Positions 12,552 through 27,100 of a stretch of DNA of 64,000 nucleotides are shown here, in pieces; the first letter of the stretch is position 1; each line of letters starts with the position of its first letter. The DNA lies in assembly GCF_964340395.1 (NCBI RefSeq), contig NC_135549.1:10451342-10515341 (forward strand). The letters run 5' to 3'. This stretch comes from Glandiceps talaboti. Its lineage: Eukaryota; Hemichordata; Enteropneusta; Spengelidae. A program made the position numbers and the translations under genes. The notes below the pieces were generated by a model. It ran no database searches, was not told the origin of the DNA, and worked only from the letters and a program-made list of their open reading frames with translations.

Positions 12552-15500
12552 ATGGGTATAAAACATTCTATATCATGGTTTGAATGGAAACCTTCCCAAG
12601 GAAGTAAAGCCTCGAGTCATTACTTTGATAAGATTTCACCAAAATATAACCATAACTGGACTGAAATGCATTATGCAGCAAGTCAGGGAAATATTAGCAG
12701 ATTGAAAGATATCCTACATTCACAGGGTGAGTATAGTAGTAAACACATCACATACACACTTTGAAGGTTTCTTCCTACCCACCTGTCTGTCTGTCTGTTT
12801 GTCTGTCAGTCTGTCTGTATGTTTGTCTGTCTACCTGTTTGTCAAATCTGCGTGTTTATCTATGGATATGTCTGTTTGTCTTATCTTTCTGTCGCCATGT
12901 TTGTCTACATATGTATATTTGCCTGTCTATGAATCTCTGTCTGTCTGTCTGTCCATCCATCTGTCTGTCTGCCTGTTTGTCTATCTACTCATCTGATTTT
13001 GTCATTCTGCCAGCCTATCAGCCAGCAAGTTGATCTATTTCTCATATTGCTTTAGGAGGTGTTAAATTCTGGTTTGACTTATACATAACGTTTGATAGTA
13101 ATCAAAATAGTATAGGCATACATTTATTGTTGTACAATCCATAACATTTGATTATTGATGTTTGCCTCCAGCTGTAAATTCACCAAAGCAAAACTAGCTC
13201 TCATTTCAAATTGACTGTTATTTCTAGAAGACACAACCCCAACAGATCACATGGTATGGCAGTACAGTCAGCTTGATGTATCTTGTTTTTATGACAGAAC
13301 CATATGACGTACTGTGAGTGTTAGTGTGTCATACTTGAGGTATTTTTCAAGAGTGCTTCCAGTGTTCTCAACAGCCATACTTTAAAGAGCATAGTGAGTG
13401 AAAAGTGCATTAGAAACCAATGCAATGCATGAATACAAATACTCCTGAGTACTCAAACTAGCACTCGTATACATCATGGGGTTCTGTTACTATTACACAT
13501 ATGTTTATCTGAAACTGCAAACTTCATGAAAAATACACCTGTGCATTCACATGATTTCATGTACATGGAACAATTATGTACTCATTTGAAGACAGGTTAT
13601 TTAGTGTTACACTACAATACAAATACCACTAGTTATGCACACTAACCAGTCAAATAATCACTAGTTTTGCACACTAACCAGTCAAACTATCACTAGTATG
13701 TAATAATATTTGGTTTTATTAAAGGATACAATGACATCAACAAGAAAGATTACTACGGTAAAACACCGCTGTATTGGGCTGCATACAAAGGCCATGAAGA
13801 ATGCATAGAGTTATTACTACAAAATGGTGCTGAAGTTAATAGTCAATGTAAACATGGTACTACAGCACTGCATGCTGTTGCTGGCTTGTATCCAGACTGC
13901 ACTTTACTACTTATTAAGGTAAAAGACATATATTGCAATAAATCAATCTCAACCAATACATCACCAGAAATCTACAAAAAAATACAAAATACAAATATTT
14001 TATGTTCAAGAAATATTGGTATCATTTGTAATCAACTGTATGCCATAAAAGGTATTACCCATTTCTGGTACATCAAATTAATATGAGTTGGAGTTATGAA
14101 GTTTGGCTTGCATATTAACAAGAACAATATGTATTTTTATTGATATGAAATAGTTGTAATGATGCAAGACTGATGTTTACATATAGCACTTTCCTATGCA
14201 ATGCTTTTTACAGTTACTACCCCCTGGCATGGTCCTATAACAACGCAGTCTGTCACCTTTCATATATTTATCTCAACTCCCTGGGGAGCATCCTTACTGC
14301 TTCCATCAGCACATAGGATTAAATCCTTCACATAGCAAATGCTATCCTACCAGGTCCCCCAAGCATACAGCTTGTTTGACTGGAAGACAGTCATGATTCA
14401 CTCTTGCCGAAAGACTATTAATAGGGAACTTGCTAACCTGCCATGTTGAATGTTGCATCATGGGAAATGTGATAATAAATACTCATCAATTAGCATTGTA
14501 AGCAATATTGTTACATTGTTTGTAACCACAAATAATCAATTCATAGTTACCCTGATCATTGTGGGAGGTTCATTTTATCGGTAGCTCCAGATTAGGTATT
14601 ATCATAACCACAGATAATCCCATAGTCCTTTGCATCTGAGCATGCTCAGTCTGGATTACAAGTTCCCTATTGTCAACTGTCTTCATGAAGCTGATTGTAT
14701 TGATCTTGTCAATATGTTTATTTGTATGACAGAAAGGAGCTAACATAGACACAGAAGATAACTGGGGTGTCACACCTATGTACATTGCAGCATGTAATGG
14801 ACAATTAGACTGTATTAGAATACTTGTATTAGCTGGTGCCAACTTTACTTACAGAAACAGAGTAAGTATTTATTATGGACAGGAAAAAATCAGTCAAAAC
14901 TGAGAAACAATATATGAGTGAATTCTTGCAAATGTTGCATTATTTGCCAGTATCCTCACCGTGGCAACTATTTTGGCACTAGCTTCATTTCCTTTCAGTG
15001 AAGTTTATTGGTTATAATTTGAGGTATAGCCATAAACAGCTGATAAGACTGTGATTGTACATGTAGCTTTATCATCAACACAGAGTGATAACTCATTCTT
15101 TGACAGGATGACAAGTTGGGTAAATCATGTCACAAACACTGAAAATAACAAAAAACATTTTATACCATTACTGGTGCTTTCTAAGTCCAATTAGACAGTT
15201 TCATCTGTGCAATTTGGTTCAGTGTCTCAAATCCTGAAATGAGGACATTCTTCATGCATAGATTTGTACATTATAGTCTTTGTTTTTTTACGAGTTTCAA
15301 GATATTGATACCAGAAATGGGATCACCAATATTTATGTAGCAAAGCCAGATGACATGTGGTGATACTAGCTAGAGTGAAGTGTGTCTACTGATGAGATTC
15401 AATTCTGGGATTAAACTGAACCAGATGTTTACATATCTCTCTCTCTCTCTGTGTAGTAGTAGCCTGTCATTTTTTCACATTCTTTCTTCATAGAAAACTG

Positions 15501-15712
15501 GTCTTCTTCCTAAACAGTTGGCCAAACATACTGACTTTTTGAAATGGTTAAAGGAACAATCGCAAAACCCAAGATCACTGAAGGAGCTGTGTCGGAAATC
15601 GATTCGTAGAATGCTTGGACACAAATACTTAGGTGCTGTGGATGGCCTTGACATTCCAAAGGCTTTACACTCTTATCTACAGCTAGAAGAAATAAACTAC
15701 AGTAGCAAATAG
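12552..15712 (+). CDS. Ankyrin-repeat and SOCS-box protein (ASB family)
   Basis: Four coding exons: 12552-12726, 13725-13918, 14733-14861 and 15494-15712. Phases agree and the joined protein is 238 aa from MGIKHSISWF to a TAG stop. It is a substrate receptor for a Cullin-5/Elongin B-C ubiquitin ligase. Ankyrin repeats run from about residue 37 to 165, with consensus pieces TEMHYAASQGN, GKTPLYWAAYKGHEECIELL, GTTALHAVAG and WGVTPMYIAACNGQ. The C-terminus is a SOCS box: a BC-box (NPRSLKELCRKSIRRMLG) binding Elongin C and a Cul5-box-like end (LDIPKALHSYLQL). Only three or four repeats make it a short ASB. I cannot assign the vertebrate number. The start is the ATG at 12552; upstream bases in frame hold no other ATG. 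A polyadenylation signal lies at 16126. Confidence 0.9.
12780..12990. repeat. Degenerate (CTGT)n repeat
   Basis: Imperfect CTGT tetranucleotides just downstream of the first ASB coding exon, interrupted by unrelated bases. Cysteine/valine/serine-rich frames here are artefacts. Confidence 0.9.
13626..13700. repeat. Short tandem duplication in ASB intron
   Basis: A unit of about 32 bp (CACTAGTTNTGCACACTAACC core) occurs twice, with a third partial copy, just upstream of the second ASB coding exon. It does not include the splice acceptor. Confidence 0.85.
14195..14385 (-). repeat. SINE fragment (5'-truncated)
   Basis: Read on the minus strand it matches the body and tail of the elements at 48125-48510 and 56705-57005. 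Shared pieces are CTGGTAGGATAG, the CTCCCCAGGGAGTTGAGA block, and GGAAAGTGCTATAT at the 3' end. The tRNA-like head is missing. It lies in an ASB intron, opposite in sense to the gene. Confidence 0.7.
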
Positions 15713-16125
15713 AATGGGTTGTGAGAGAACACGGCATACATCTTTGCACCGTCTAAGTTTTCTCAAATTCATGTCATCACAATTTTACACCCTTAGTGAC
15801 CTTTGACCTTTTCCTACTGTTTTTTTCTAAAGTCTTTGATATGATACTTTACCAGGTTAATATTCCATTTTTTCAAGACAGGAATTGACTATTATTGTTT
15901 TGTTATTCAGTGTGTTTTAATGAGTTATCTATTTGGTTTCCTGTAATGCTTGACTTTCATGAATGACAAAAAAGTACATAAATTGAAGTGAACGAGGCAA
16001 AATGTTTATTATTATTAACAGTATCCGTACTGATTTTATTTGTGCACATGCAATACTTAAAATATATTTATCCCATATATCTATACCAAGATTATTTATG
16101 TCTGATATAAGAGTACACAAAATGA

Positions 16126-16131
16126 AATAAA
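16126..16131 (+). terminator. Polyadenylation signal of the ASB gene
   Basis: AATAAA about 410 bases after the ASB stop codon, in AT-rich sequence. It is the best-placed canonical signal, but use is inferred. Confidence 0.5.
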
Positions 16132-16828
16132 ACATTTTTACAACATGTGAGGCTAATGTGTTGGTTTTTATTTATCATTTTGTTAATACTTTAAATGTAA
16201 ACCCTTGAAAATCAATATGATCTGTTTTAGTTGACGTTGTACAGTCACATGATAACTGATCGCTGCTATTCATGTTAAAATTTGATTTCCTCTGTAAATA
16301 CCCGTCTAGTCTGAGTTCCAACCAAATAGTTGTTTTCCACTAGTCCTCAAACCAATAACTAATAGCATCAAATCTTTGCACCTTACTAGTACATTTTTTC
16401 TGTATGTTGATATTACTGTTATCAAAATATAGAAGGTCACATATTGTACACAGCTGTGCAAAGGCTATACTGTATTAACCAAGATTAGTCATTTCATAAC
16501 ACAAGACTGCATATTATTCTAGTTACAAGTGATTATGATCAGAATTTGTGGCGTGGTGTCTGTTATAATGAGAATGAATTTGGATGGGAAATCTGATTTC
16601 TCAAGGTAAACTATACAACTGAAAGTAACAGTAAAATTCAAAAGAACCAAATTTAAATAGACCAGATAAATTTATAAGTACTCTACATGTATCCAAATTG
16701 TATGTAATAATTGCTGATGATGAATTTTTTTATGAAACTAATTCTGGTGTGATTTAGACCCGTGAGCAAACTCCAAAAGGTTATCAGCATTTCCTAGTTT
16801 TCTGCAAAATTCTTGTTTCAATAGTTTT

Positions 16829-17153
16829 AAAGTGGCCATCTGGATGACAAATGGGCATTTATTTTGGATTTTTAATTCTATACTATTTTTCTAATTTGAC
16901 AAAACAATCAATGTGGAACAACATCGACCAAGTTCATGTTTGTAACTCAATAAATTAAAAAAAGCTAAAAAGTGTGTAAAAATTTATTGTACGTACATTA
17001 AACATTTTTTTAATAATTGCAATTTTTTGAGTTACAAACAAGGATTTAGAAAATGTTGATTCACAAATGTTTTTTTTCTCAATTATAAAACAGTTGTTTC
17101 ATGAATTAAAAATCCAAAATGAATACCCCAATTTTCATCCATATGGCCACTTT
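16829..17153. mobile_element. Foldback/MITE-like element with about 50-bp inverted ends
   Basis: The left end AAAGTGGCCATCTGGATGA and the right end, read in reverse, AAAGTGGCCATATGGATGA match. The pairing continues inward through a TTTTGGATTTTTAATTC block on both sides, about 50 bp in all with several mismatches. A second inner pair is TGTTTGTAACTCAA with TTGAGTTACAAACA. The whole is about 325 bp, AT-rich and without coding capacity. It lies between the tail-to-tail ASB and COPG genes. I could not define a clear target-site duplication. Confidence 0.72.
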
Positions 17154-18138
17154 GCAAAGCTACTGACTGGATGATGGCTGGATGGTGACTGTTTGTCTGT
17201 GAGATTCTGAACCACTTTTTTTCCAAAGAAGTGATTGCTTTGGGTCAGTAAAAATTGGCTAGGTGTTTGTGTGACTTGCATCTATCAGTTGGTGTATAAA
17301 TAAGGGTTTGAAGATCAACACACAACAGGACATCAGTGACTTGTTTCTCCCATTATTTTATTTTACGAATCTTGATAAAGTGCTACACAAGAAGATTCAA
17401 TAGACATAGGATTACATGTGATTGAATTTCAACTGTTTTGTCCAACTAACAAGTATGTGCATGTGTAAGACTGGTGGTTTCCAACATTTCAAGTTATGCA
17501 TGTCAAATGCTTGTAGGGTGGTTTTCAGCATAAATTTGAACAAACAATCTTTAACATAGTAAACGCTCCACGTGACTCCATTCTTTGGTACAGGTGCTGA
17601 ACACAGCAGATACTAGATGTTGTATTTCAGAATAATACTGTCCCCATAGCGGTTTCTTGTTTGTTGAACTTAAACCAACATTGAAGGTATACATACTGTA
17701 AGATACGTCGTGTTGTTCAACCCTATCAGGTGAGTAGTAGCTACAGCATGAATGTCATACCTTATAGACTAGAAGGTATATGGCTAAAAGAACTTGTATG
17801 AATGCTGGAGTTTTTATGATGCAATGGAAAGTCAAGATATATACCTCTCATGAACATATTACATGTATCTCTCTCAAAGCCTTTATGATTTACAGTCTCA
17901 AATGCACACCACTTCCATGACCCAGTCACATATGACAGGGATCTAAAAACCATCTACTTCAACGTGATGAAATATGTTTGTTGCCATCGTTGTGTGTTCA
18001 GGAATAAGGAAAAATGCAAGCATTTAGTCAGAGTAAATTTATACGTTACTACATGTCCAGTTAATCTACCGAGTCTGTATACTTTGTCATTTTTTAATTT
18101 TTCAAAGAAATAATAAATGATAACTGATATGATAATTA
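17154..18138 (-). other. Probable COPG 3'UTR and intergenic DNA
   Basis: About 1 kb following the COPG stop codon on its strand. No open frame with recognisable content, no structured RNA and no repeat was seen. Confidence 0.4.
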
Positions 18139-21100
18139 TTAACCGACAGCAGATGCAATGACTTCACTGGCACTAGGGTCAGAGCTACGTACAGTGATTT
18201 GCATGGTAACGCTGCCTTCCATCATGGCTAGCCTTGCACGTACTAATGCATCATGACCACCGCGATATACTCCAGCTAAATACAGTGTATGTGAACTTCG
18301 ACCTTCCACGACCCTGTCTGACCTTTCACATGGCTGCATACCAAGAAAAGTAATAATATTTTTTACAGCTTCTGTAACAGAAAAGACCAGAAATAAAGTT
18401 TAGCGTTGCAATGTATGGCCAAGTAACACTACAAATCTCTACAAAACATACTTTCATAAGCTTGTATCATTGACTATTGCTACATAGCCGACAACTAAAG
18501 TAATATTGTTTTTCTATCTTTATGTAGTCACACAGTAAATAGACTGAAATAAACCATATTTATCATTCTTGATTTAATGTTACTAAAATAGTACAATGGA
18601 TAGTAACAAATGACAAGTAATATAACATGTACACTTCAGTACAGTAATAGTACTACCAATAACATACCTTCTAAACCTTTAGCAGATAATGCATATGTTT
18701 CTTCTAATTGATTTTCTTCTCCAACTTCTTCCCAAGATGCCCCAAAGTTGGGTTTCATTACTCGCTGTATGTGGTCAGCAACTAATACATCAACATCTTC
18801 CAACTACAAGAAAACACATGATCCGTATTATTCTCCTGGTAAATGATAACAAGGCAGCAATGATATCTACTGACTGAATTGAGATGGATTGTTGACATAG
18901 AAATTAATGTACACATGCACACATACACACATACACACACGCACCCCCCCCCCCACCCCCCACACACACACAGCTGTGTACAAATGATTGATCACAAGAC
19001 AAGACATGTCAAATACTTACAACATATTCATCTTCATAACCTTCATCATCAGGCTCTCCTGTATTAGGATCACAGTCTTTTACAACAAATTTCATTGTGT
19101 TACTGAATGTTGCTGTTACTGTAGTGGCAAAAAATCAAACATAAAACATAAGTGATATAATACAAATTTATGAAGGGTACAGAAACATAACTGATCACAC
19201 ACTTACATAGTTATAATTGAATGTACAAATAACAAGACTTGAGTTCGATCAAATTCAGCACATTTCCATGAATATTAAATGTTTTTTGCACATTCTTACT
19301 TTGACTGTCATGACATCATTGGTCAGGGCTTATCAGCCTGCCCTAATATTTGGGGAAAGGGAGATTAGACCGCACCCAAAACGGCTGATCTGGCAGTCTA
19401 ATTCTTACTTTATACTGAGACAATTACTTGCTTTCAACAAAGTTGAAAAGATTAAATTTTGTTTGAAAAGTTTCAAATAAATGACTCAAATACTTCACGT
19501 TAAAAATTACAATTTTAAAACAAATGGTCCAAACACATTCACCTTCTTGAACACATCAATCCGTACACTGCCACCATTATCCACATTATAGACAAAACAC
19601 TGATACTAACTTTGTAGTATGAAAGACAATAACTGACTAAATATTAGACTTTGAATAGAGGACTAAATACAGACGATATATATCAAAACTTACCACAACT
19701 GGGATCATCTGGAAGTTTGACACAAGTGTAAGATGTTCCCGGAGAATTGTATTTCAAAACAGGTGCTGGAACGTAGCATAAAACTTCAAAACCATCAGAC
19801 GGTTCCATATGGACTGTAACATTTTCTAATTGTTGATCATTCAGTGTATTTGTACAATCAAACTAGAAGGAAAATAAGACAAATACATTTAATCTGAAGT
19901 AATCCAATCAAAGTACAATATATTCAAGAATTGCCAAATTGAAATTAAGTCAGAATATTTGATAACAGTATGGCCAATCAGAGGAATCACATTGGGTATA
20001 CTTTCTTTGAAATGAACACCATTCTTTTAAAAGACAAGACAACTGATCGAAAATTTACAGCTCTAGAGCAATGCAAAAATTGTTGTAATCTGACTAAAAT
20101 GTTGAAACTATAAGTGAGAATTAAACCTGTGATGTGAACAGTAAATAACTGTCAATATTTCATTTGTTCACATTTTCATACTTCTTATGTATTAAAATCT
20201 TACCTGGAATACAATATGTTCAGCAAATGTATGTTTGACACATTGTACCATATACTCCGTTTCTGATTCAGTCAATTCTAGTGGTGTCATAGAAGATTTG
20301 AATAGAGGACCCAATGCTTCAAACTCTGAAATCGCTGATAATTGTTCTGAAATAGATATAATATAAAACATGTAGATATTACAATTTGAATTGAGGGCTA
20401 ATTGCTTCAACTCTGGAATGGCTGATAATTGTTATCAGATAGATTTAAAATAAAACATGAAATGTTATTTGTTGTAAAATCAAGTATTATAAATACATTG
20501 TATGGTTTGTATCATTCTAAGCCTTCGTGATCACTGGTATCAATTTTATGTTTTAGACGCATGGAAAAACTCTGTAGCAGACTGAAGTGGTAACATATCA
20601 TAAGAAGTAAGTTTCAACCTATGGAAGTAGTACAGTACTGAAAATAGATACTTGTCTATATAATCAGTGCACTAGGTGTGAACAAAATTATTGGCATTCA
20701 CTATAAAACATGACCAGGGTATAGATAATGATAGAGAAAGTGTATTCAATGATTTTTGGGTGTTGATAGCCACAGTAAATCAACATTTTCAATATATGAA
20801 CTCACCTGCAAATATGTCTTGTCTTGAAGCTGCCACCTTCTCTGGAGCCTTTGTCATACCAATGTCTCCTGGAAAGTGGTAAATAGATGGTTATCAGTAC
20901 AGATGCAAAGGTTTGATGTAGTACAAAGTATGGCTATTTAGTGAAAAATTGTTAGACCACCATTTCATTTACATGTAAAGTATTTTACAGACTTATGGCT
21001 TCTACTCATTGAAAATGTCCTCATTGGGATGTCATTGGCACTAATTTATTTCTTTGATGTACTGAGCCATTATGTCATTTTTGTTTCTGAATATCTTCAT

Positions 21101-24100
21101 TTTGTTTCTGTCAAATGATTGACTACATTTGACCAACTTCCTATTTATTTCTGTTCTGTGATTGGCCATGCCAAAATCTGTTTCTGTCCTGTGATTGGTT
21201 GTGTTTGACCTACCTCCCATCTGTTTTTGTTCATTAAGTGGCTGTGTTTCTAATGGCACACTCTTCATATCAAAGGCTGTCTCACCAGGTTCCATGGTGT
21301 AGTGATGAAGGGCTCTCTCTAGACCAACTACAGACACATTCAGAGCTACAAAATAAGGAAGACTAAAACTTTAATAACATATCTCTATCAAGCAGTTTAC
21401 ACATGAGAATTAGACACTTATGAAGCATGGATGGGTCTTTTCGAAAATGTTCACGTACTTTCTAATATTTTTTATAGATTGATAGAAAGTATAAAAATTG
21501 GAGCGTATTTTAAGGATTGAGATTTGAAGTTCTGATGATGATTTTGCCAGACATTGATATATTTTACCTATTTCCTGTTTTCAGAACAATAGGTATTTTT
21601 AGCAAAGACTAAACTAGAAATCTGATGTGAAGTACACCCACCATTCAATATGTATGCTGAATTGAGAGCTTTCTGGCGTTCTTGAAGAACATTCAGGTAC
21701 AAAGTTGCTCTATCACGTACTTCATCATCGCCATCTAACAGACACCTGCAACATATAGATATACAAATTAATGATACACATTTCTATCAAGCTAGGGAGT
21801 TTAATAGTTAAGTATAAAAATAGTAAGACTCCCTAGTATACACCTAATTTGACATACAAATCAATGATTGGGCAGAGTGTAGTGAACTGGCTGTACACTA
21901 GACATTTGTATTCAAGCTAGGGAGTTAGAGTTAGCTTGGGCATAAGAATATGGTTAAATGCCCCCTAGTCTAAAGTTGATTTTAATGTAGACCACAAATG
22001 CCACTTGTCTACACTTGCGGCATATGATTGAAATTCTTTGAGTTCAATAAAATGAGATTTAGTTAATATAGAAGAGTTCATTCTCAGCAGTACAAAGAGA
22101 ATTAGTGAAGACTTGGAAGACCAATTTAATTTGTTTATTTATTTCAGAAGTATAATTCCATTAGTGTATGAAACTATGTACAATAACATGTACACAGTAC
22201 CTTTCCAGGAGTACAAGGACACTTGGCAATAGGTCTTCACAGTTTGCACCAAACTTAGCCAGTGAACTTACAGCAGCTGGTAAAGAAAACACATATAAAG
22301 ACTTTGCAATATTCCATAGGGTAAACAAAGCATTTAAAATCTAGAGGTCCACATTTCTACAATTACCACTCTGAAGTGGCTGTCATTAAACAAACACAAG
22401 GAGCTAAAATAAAAGTACAACTGCGATGGGGTGATTTATGTGTTTTATACACAGATATCACTAGACATATCTAATAACTTCTGACTTTTCCAAACATCAC
22501 TTTGGTCAGCCTTCAATCTGAAAATCGTAAGTTTAGTGAGAAATACAGTTCTAATAGCTGATGACATGGAGATGACGAATGGAGACAAGGTTATACCTCT
22601 ATTTTCACAATCACTGCTGACATTCTAAACAGTAAGAATTCATTATATTGTATACTTGATGTTTCTTTATCAGCTATGAATGTCTACTTGTCTTTACTTA
22701 CCAGCTCTGACCGATGCATTCTCTAAGATGACTCTGTTGTATATAAACCTGATATACTTTGATGGGTGTTGTGTACGTGGTCCCTCACGTCCCAGTAGAT
22801 GAAGGATACGTACTGCTAACGAAGTGTGCTCACAATCCTCAATAAACTCACACAAGTGAGCCAAACCAGCCTCCTTAGCCTCTCCATTATCTTCCACAAT
22901 GGAAATAATTGTATCAACTATTGCCTTCTTGTAGTCAAAGCCACCCTTTAAACATAAAATAGTTCTAATTACTTTGCAGTTCACTTGAAGTTCATCTGAC
23001 TAAATCTTACTGAAATTACTACATTTTATTACAAGATTTTGAGTACATTTTGTTCAAGGGTGCAGATCAAAATTTGTGGTTATTTTTTTGTAAATGCCTA
23101 AAAAAGTGTACATTGTGGCACTGTATACAATGAATTCATTGATAACTTCGATGGACTTTGTATTCTGACATATTCATCACTAAATATGTCATTTAGTAGT
23201 GCTAATAATTGTTCACATTTTAGACTCTTTGATGTGCCCAGTCTCTGTAGGATTTTTTTTTTACAAAGGGAAATGATTTAAAACTTGAATACTATCTATC
23301 AATAAGAAGACAATTCCCAAGTGATGTATGTCAAGCATGAATATTGATGAGCACAAATCCTTATAACTATCAAAGTTAATCTAGTTATTTGAGAGTAGCA
23401 TTATATTCTCTGATTAGAGTAAGTTGTTGTGTGGTCTTACCTCATCACGCAGCATTGATGACAGAAAGCTCATCATGACTGGATGTTTACGTGGATATTT
23501 CATGCACAGAGACTTGATAGCCTGTACTACTACCACCTTGAATTCATCAGAGATCTCGGACATGAAACTTGAAATCTGCTTCATTAAACGATCTACACTG
23601 CTTTCACTACCAGTCTGTTGAAAAACAAAACAAATCTTGATAAATTATCTTGATATCAAATTCTATGTGTTGCTTCACTTTTTAAGCTACATTGGTTGTA
23701 TGAATATGAAAAGACAGAATCAACACCCAAAAGACTGCATTTACAGATAACCTGATTTTTAAAAGCCAAACCTGAATTACAGTTCAGCCAGCTGTATGAT
23801 ATACACACACATTGAAGCTCATATCATGGCATTGTGCTCATCTACAACCACAGGGTCAATGTCATGGCTTTCCATGTATGTACTTTTTTGTTTGGGAATG
23901 GTATTTTGGTGGATAATACTGATGGTCAAGGTCAGTATAGTGTTTACATGAAATGGAATCCATAAAAAACGTGGCTTAAAGGTCTTGGAGTAGGATTACA
24001 ATTTATGTGTGAAAAACAGTTGTCTGGCAAAGTGAAGAAAACGTTTGTCCAGCACAAACAAATGATCCAATGTAAACCTTATGGCACCACTTATAAGATA

Positions 24101-27100
24101 ACATTGATGCAGGAACCTGGGATTGAAAACTTGGCCTTTAACAGTTGAATCTTATGTATATGATGGACAAGATGATTTGGGTATTTGGTTATGAAAATAT
24201 ATGTAATACTAAAAGTCCCTGTAATATTCAAGAGCAAACTTATCATCTAGGATAGCATATCAAAAAGTTTTAGATAATGTGCCTACCGGTAATACTAAAG
24301 TGTGGATGTGATATCAAAAATTGAGAAAAATGACTTACCTTGAGTAATGTAGTGATGGCTAAAGTAGCAATACTTCTATTGACGTCAGTAATCAGATTCT
24401 CAAGATCCAAGTTACATGCTGTCACTGCTGCAGGATGGCTCATAGCAACCTAACCCGGCAACAACAATGGTTGTCGTTAGTTACTAACCAGTGGAATTGA
24501 TATAGCTGACATAATGACAGCAATAAATTAAAGACAATGCAGGCGTAATAATAACAAGTTTTTAATGGGGTTCTCAGCTATTACATGTAAGAAGACTGAC
24601 AATATAATGATGTTTTATTTCCATGGTTATTATTCCTCAACACCAAACATTCTGATCAATTAAAATGTTTCTCACTAGAAGATACAAAAACGATGACCTT
24701 TTCCAAGCAACATATACAAGAAAACAATTCTATTTAAAAAGTTTTCTGTAATTTCCAATAATATTGATGTCTCCAAACTTTGAATGAACACAACGTAATT
24801 TACATAAATTGATATACTTCAGTAAAATATCACGAAATTGTATCTATCAGTATAATAGTGTTTGATATGACTTATCAGCATATGAATGCAATATAGAACC
24901 AACCTTGTTGAGTGTCTTGGTGGCAGCAAATCTCAATGTTGGTTTGGGTGAACTCAAGAAGAGTTGTAAAACAGATACAGCAGGTGCTAATTCTCTTGCT
25001 GTGGTGTTCTTCATGTTTACAATTGCATGGGCTGCTTCATAGATAACCATCTGAAAGAGTCAATGGTATTGAATTAGGCCCAGTGCATGTTCACTCTATT
25101 TCTAACAACATCATATACTATATTCACCGTTTTGTACAATGTCAGATGTTGTCATGCTTTAGGCCTTACACACTAAAATTTCACTTTAGTGATGACAATT
25201 CCCAATAATTTACTACTATATTGTACCAAGTCAAATGATATCACAATTATCAGTCAAATAGATTCATATTATAACCTTACCTCACTCTTGTGACGTAGGC
25301 AACTTTCAATGAAATCAAACAACGGACTGTCGTGTCTGCAAATGAAATAAACAAATCAACATTTAGGAAGTATTCAGTAAACTGAATTTGATGATACTGT
25401 AAAAATGTGATCTGTTTATATTTGAAATGTTTTGTTGACCAAAGTTAAGGTGTAATCTGTTATATTTGAAATCTTTGTTGACCTATTACATATATATTCT
25501 TATATAACATATATCTCAACATGTGTCATTAGGTTCAAAGAACTTACCCAGCATCCTCTTCTACCAGCAACTTGCATGCAATACGAATCTGTAATAGAAA
25601 TAAGGAATGGTGATAATAACCAATCAAGCAATCAATCAATCAATCAATTGTATAATTGAGATATCAATATTGTGTAATACTGACATGGATAGAGACACCA
25701 GTCAAGAGACTATAGATCTCCCAAGTCTAATGAGCAAGACTCATGGCGCAACATTGTGCACTCTATCTTGAATGTGGTCGCATGATGATGATGATGAATA
25801 CTGGAAGTATTCCCTCAAGACTGACTGAACATAAGTTGATTGTACTATATAAAGCAAACAAGAGGTATTTTCATCTTCCCAACATACAATGATTTCCCTC
25901 ACACTGACGGGAGAATAGTTAATTACACTATGAAGGAAAACAGTCCTTTCCAACTTACCAACATACAGACAGCATATGGTGATTTCAAAGCCTGTCTACT
26001 ATATTTAGCCACCAACTTGGATACGGCTAGACGGTCATTTTTCCTGATATGGTAGAGTAGACCCAATGCATGATACTGTACCATCACATTATCACTGGAT
26101 ACAGCTTCTGTTGCCTCATTTACCCAACGTTTCACAACATCATGGCTTGTCTTCATCAAATGCTGCAATTAAAACATCAACATTTTGTTATAACAGTAAT
26201 GAGTATAGTAGTAATTTAGGACTCAGACAATCATAGACCTTCCCCCAAAGTTGGTGGAGGGTCGGTCTATGTTATAATTCAGCAATAAAACCAGTACAAT
26301 CACTTGTTTTGTAATAAAATGCAGGAAAGACTACAAAATAATTAGCATAAGAACATGTTGCATTTTCATTTCAGCTGATCCAGCCACACTTTCTATGTTA
26401 TCTGAAAAGTACATTTAGAGTACAACATAAAATGGATCTGAGGGTGTACATGATACTAGAACTAAAACCATCCTAGCCTTTCTTCACGACATGCTACAAA
26501 CATCTACTCACATAAACTAGTTTCTTCTTCATATACTATTTCCAATAACATGGAGGTGTAACTTACCAAGGATGACACCAGAGCAGCACTTGACACAGCA
26601 TGTACCTTGTCAACAATGGCTTGTTTCATGTAACGCTCTATACTTTGCAACATTGTATTCTGTAAAAAAGAGAGAGAGAGGCAGCTGAGTTAAAATGGCA
26701 CTGATGCAAGATTTTTGATATTCATGGATATGTAGACAACTCTGACAGCTCACTACAAAGTCCCTAGTGTCCTTTGAAGCCTAACAGCACTTTGTAAGGT
26801 TCAATGACTGAGTTTCAGTGATAAAGAAAGTGACAATGATTTCAAAATAAAACAAAGCAGGCAGGTAATGGCAGGTAATAGTATTTACTTACATCAGTTA
26901 TCTTACACAGGGCTCTGATGGCAGCAGCACGGAACATGTCTTCTCTTCCAGTCATATCCTTTGTAAGACTGCTGGTAACAATGATCACATCTTCAGCAAT
27001 GTTGGCCATTTCCTTGATGGTCAAATACACCATACGACGTAGAGTAGGCTAGATGAGAAATGGACACAGCATTAATCTACTAAATATACTAAAGACCGTA

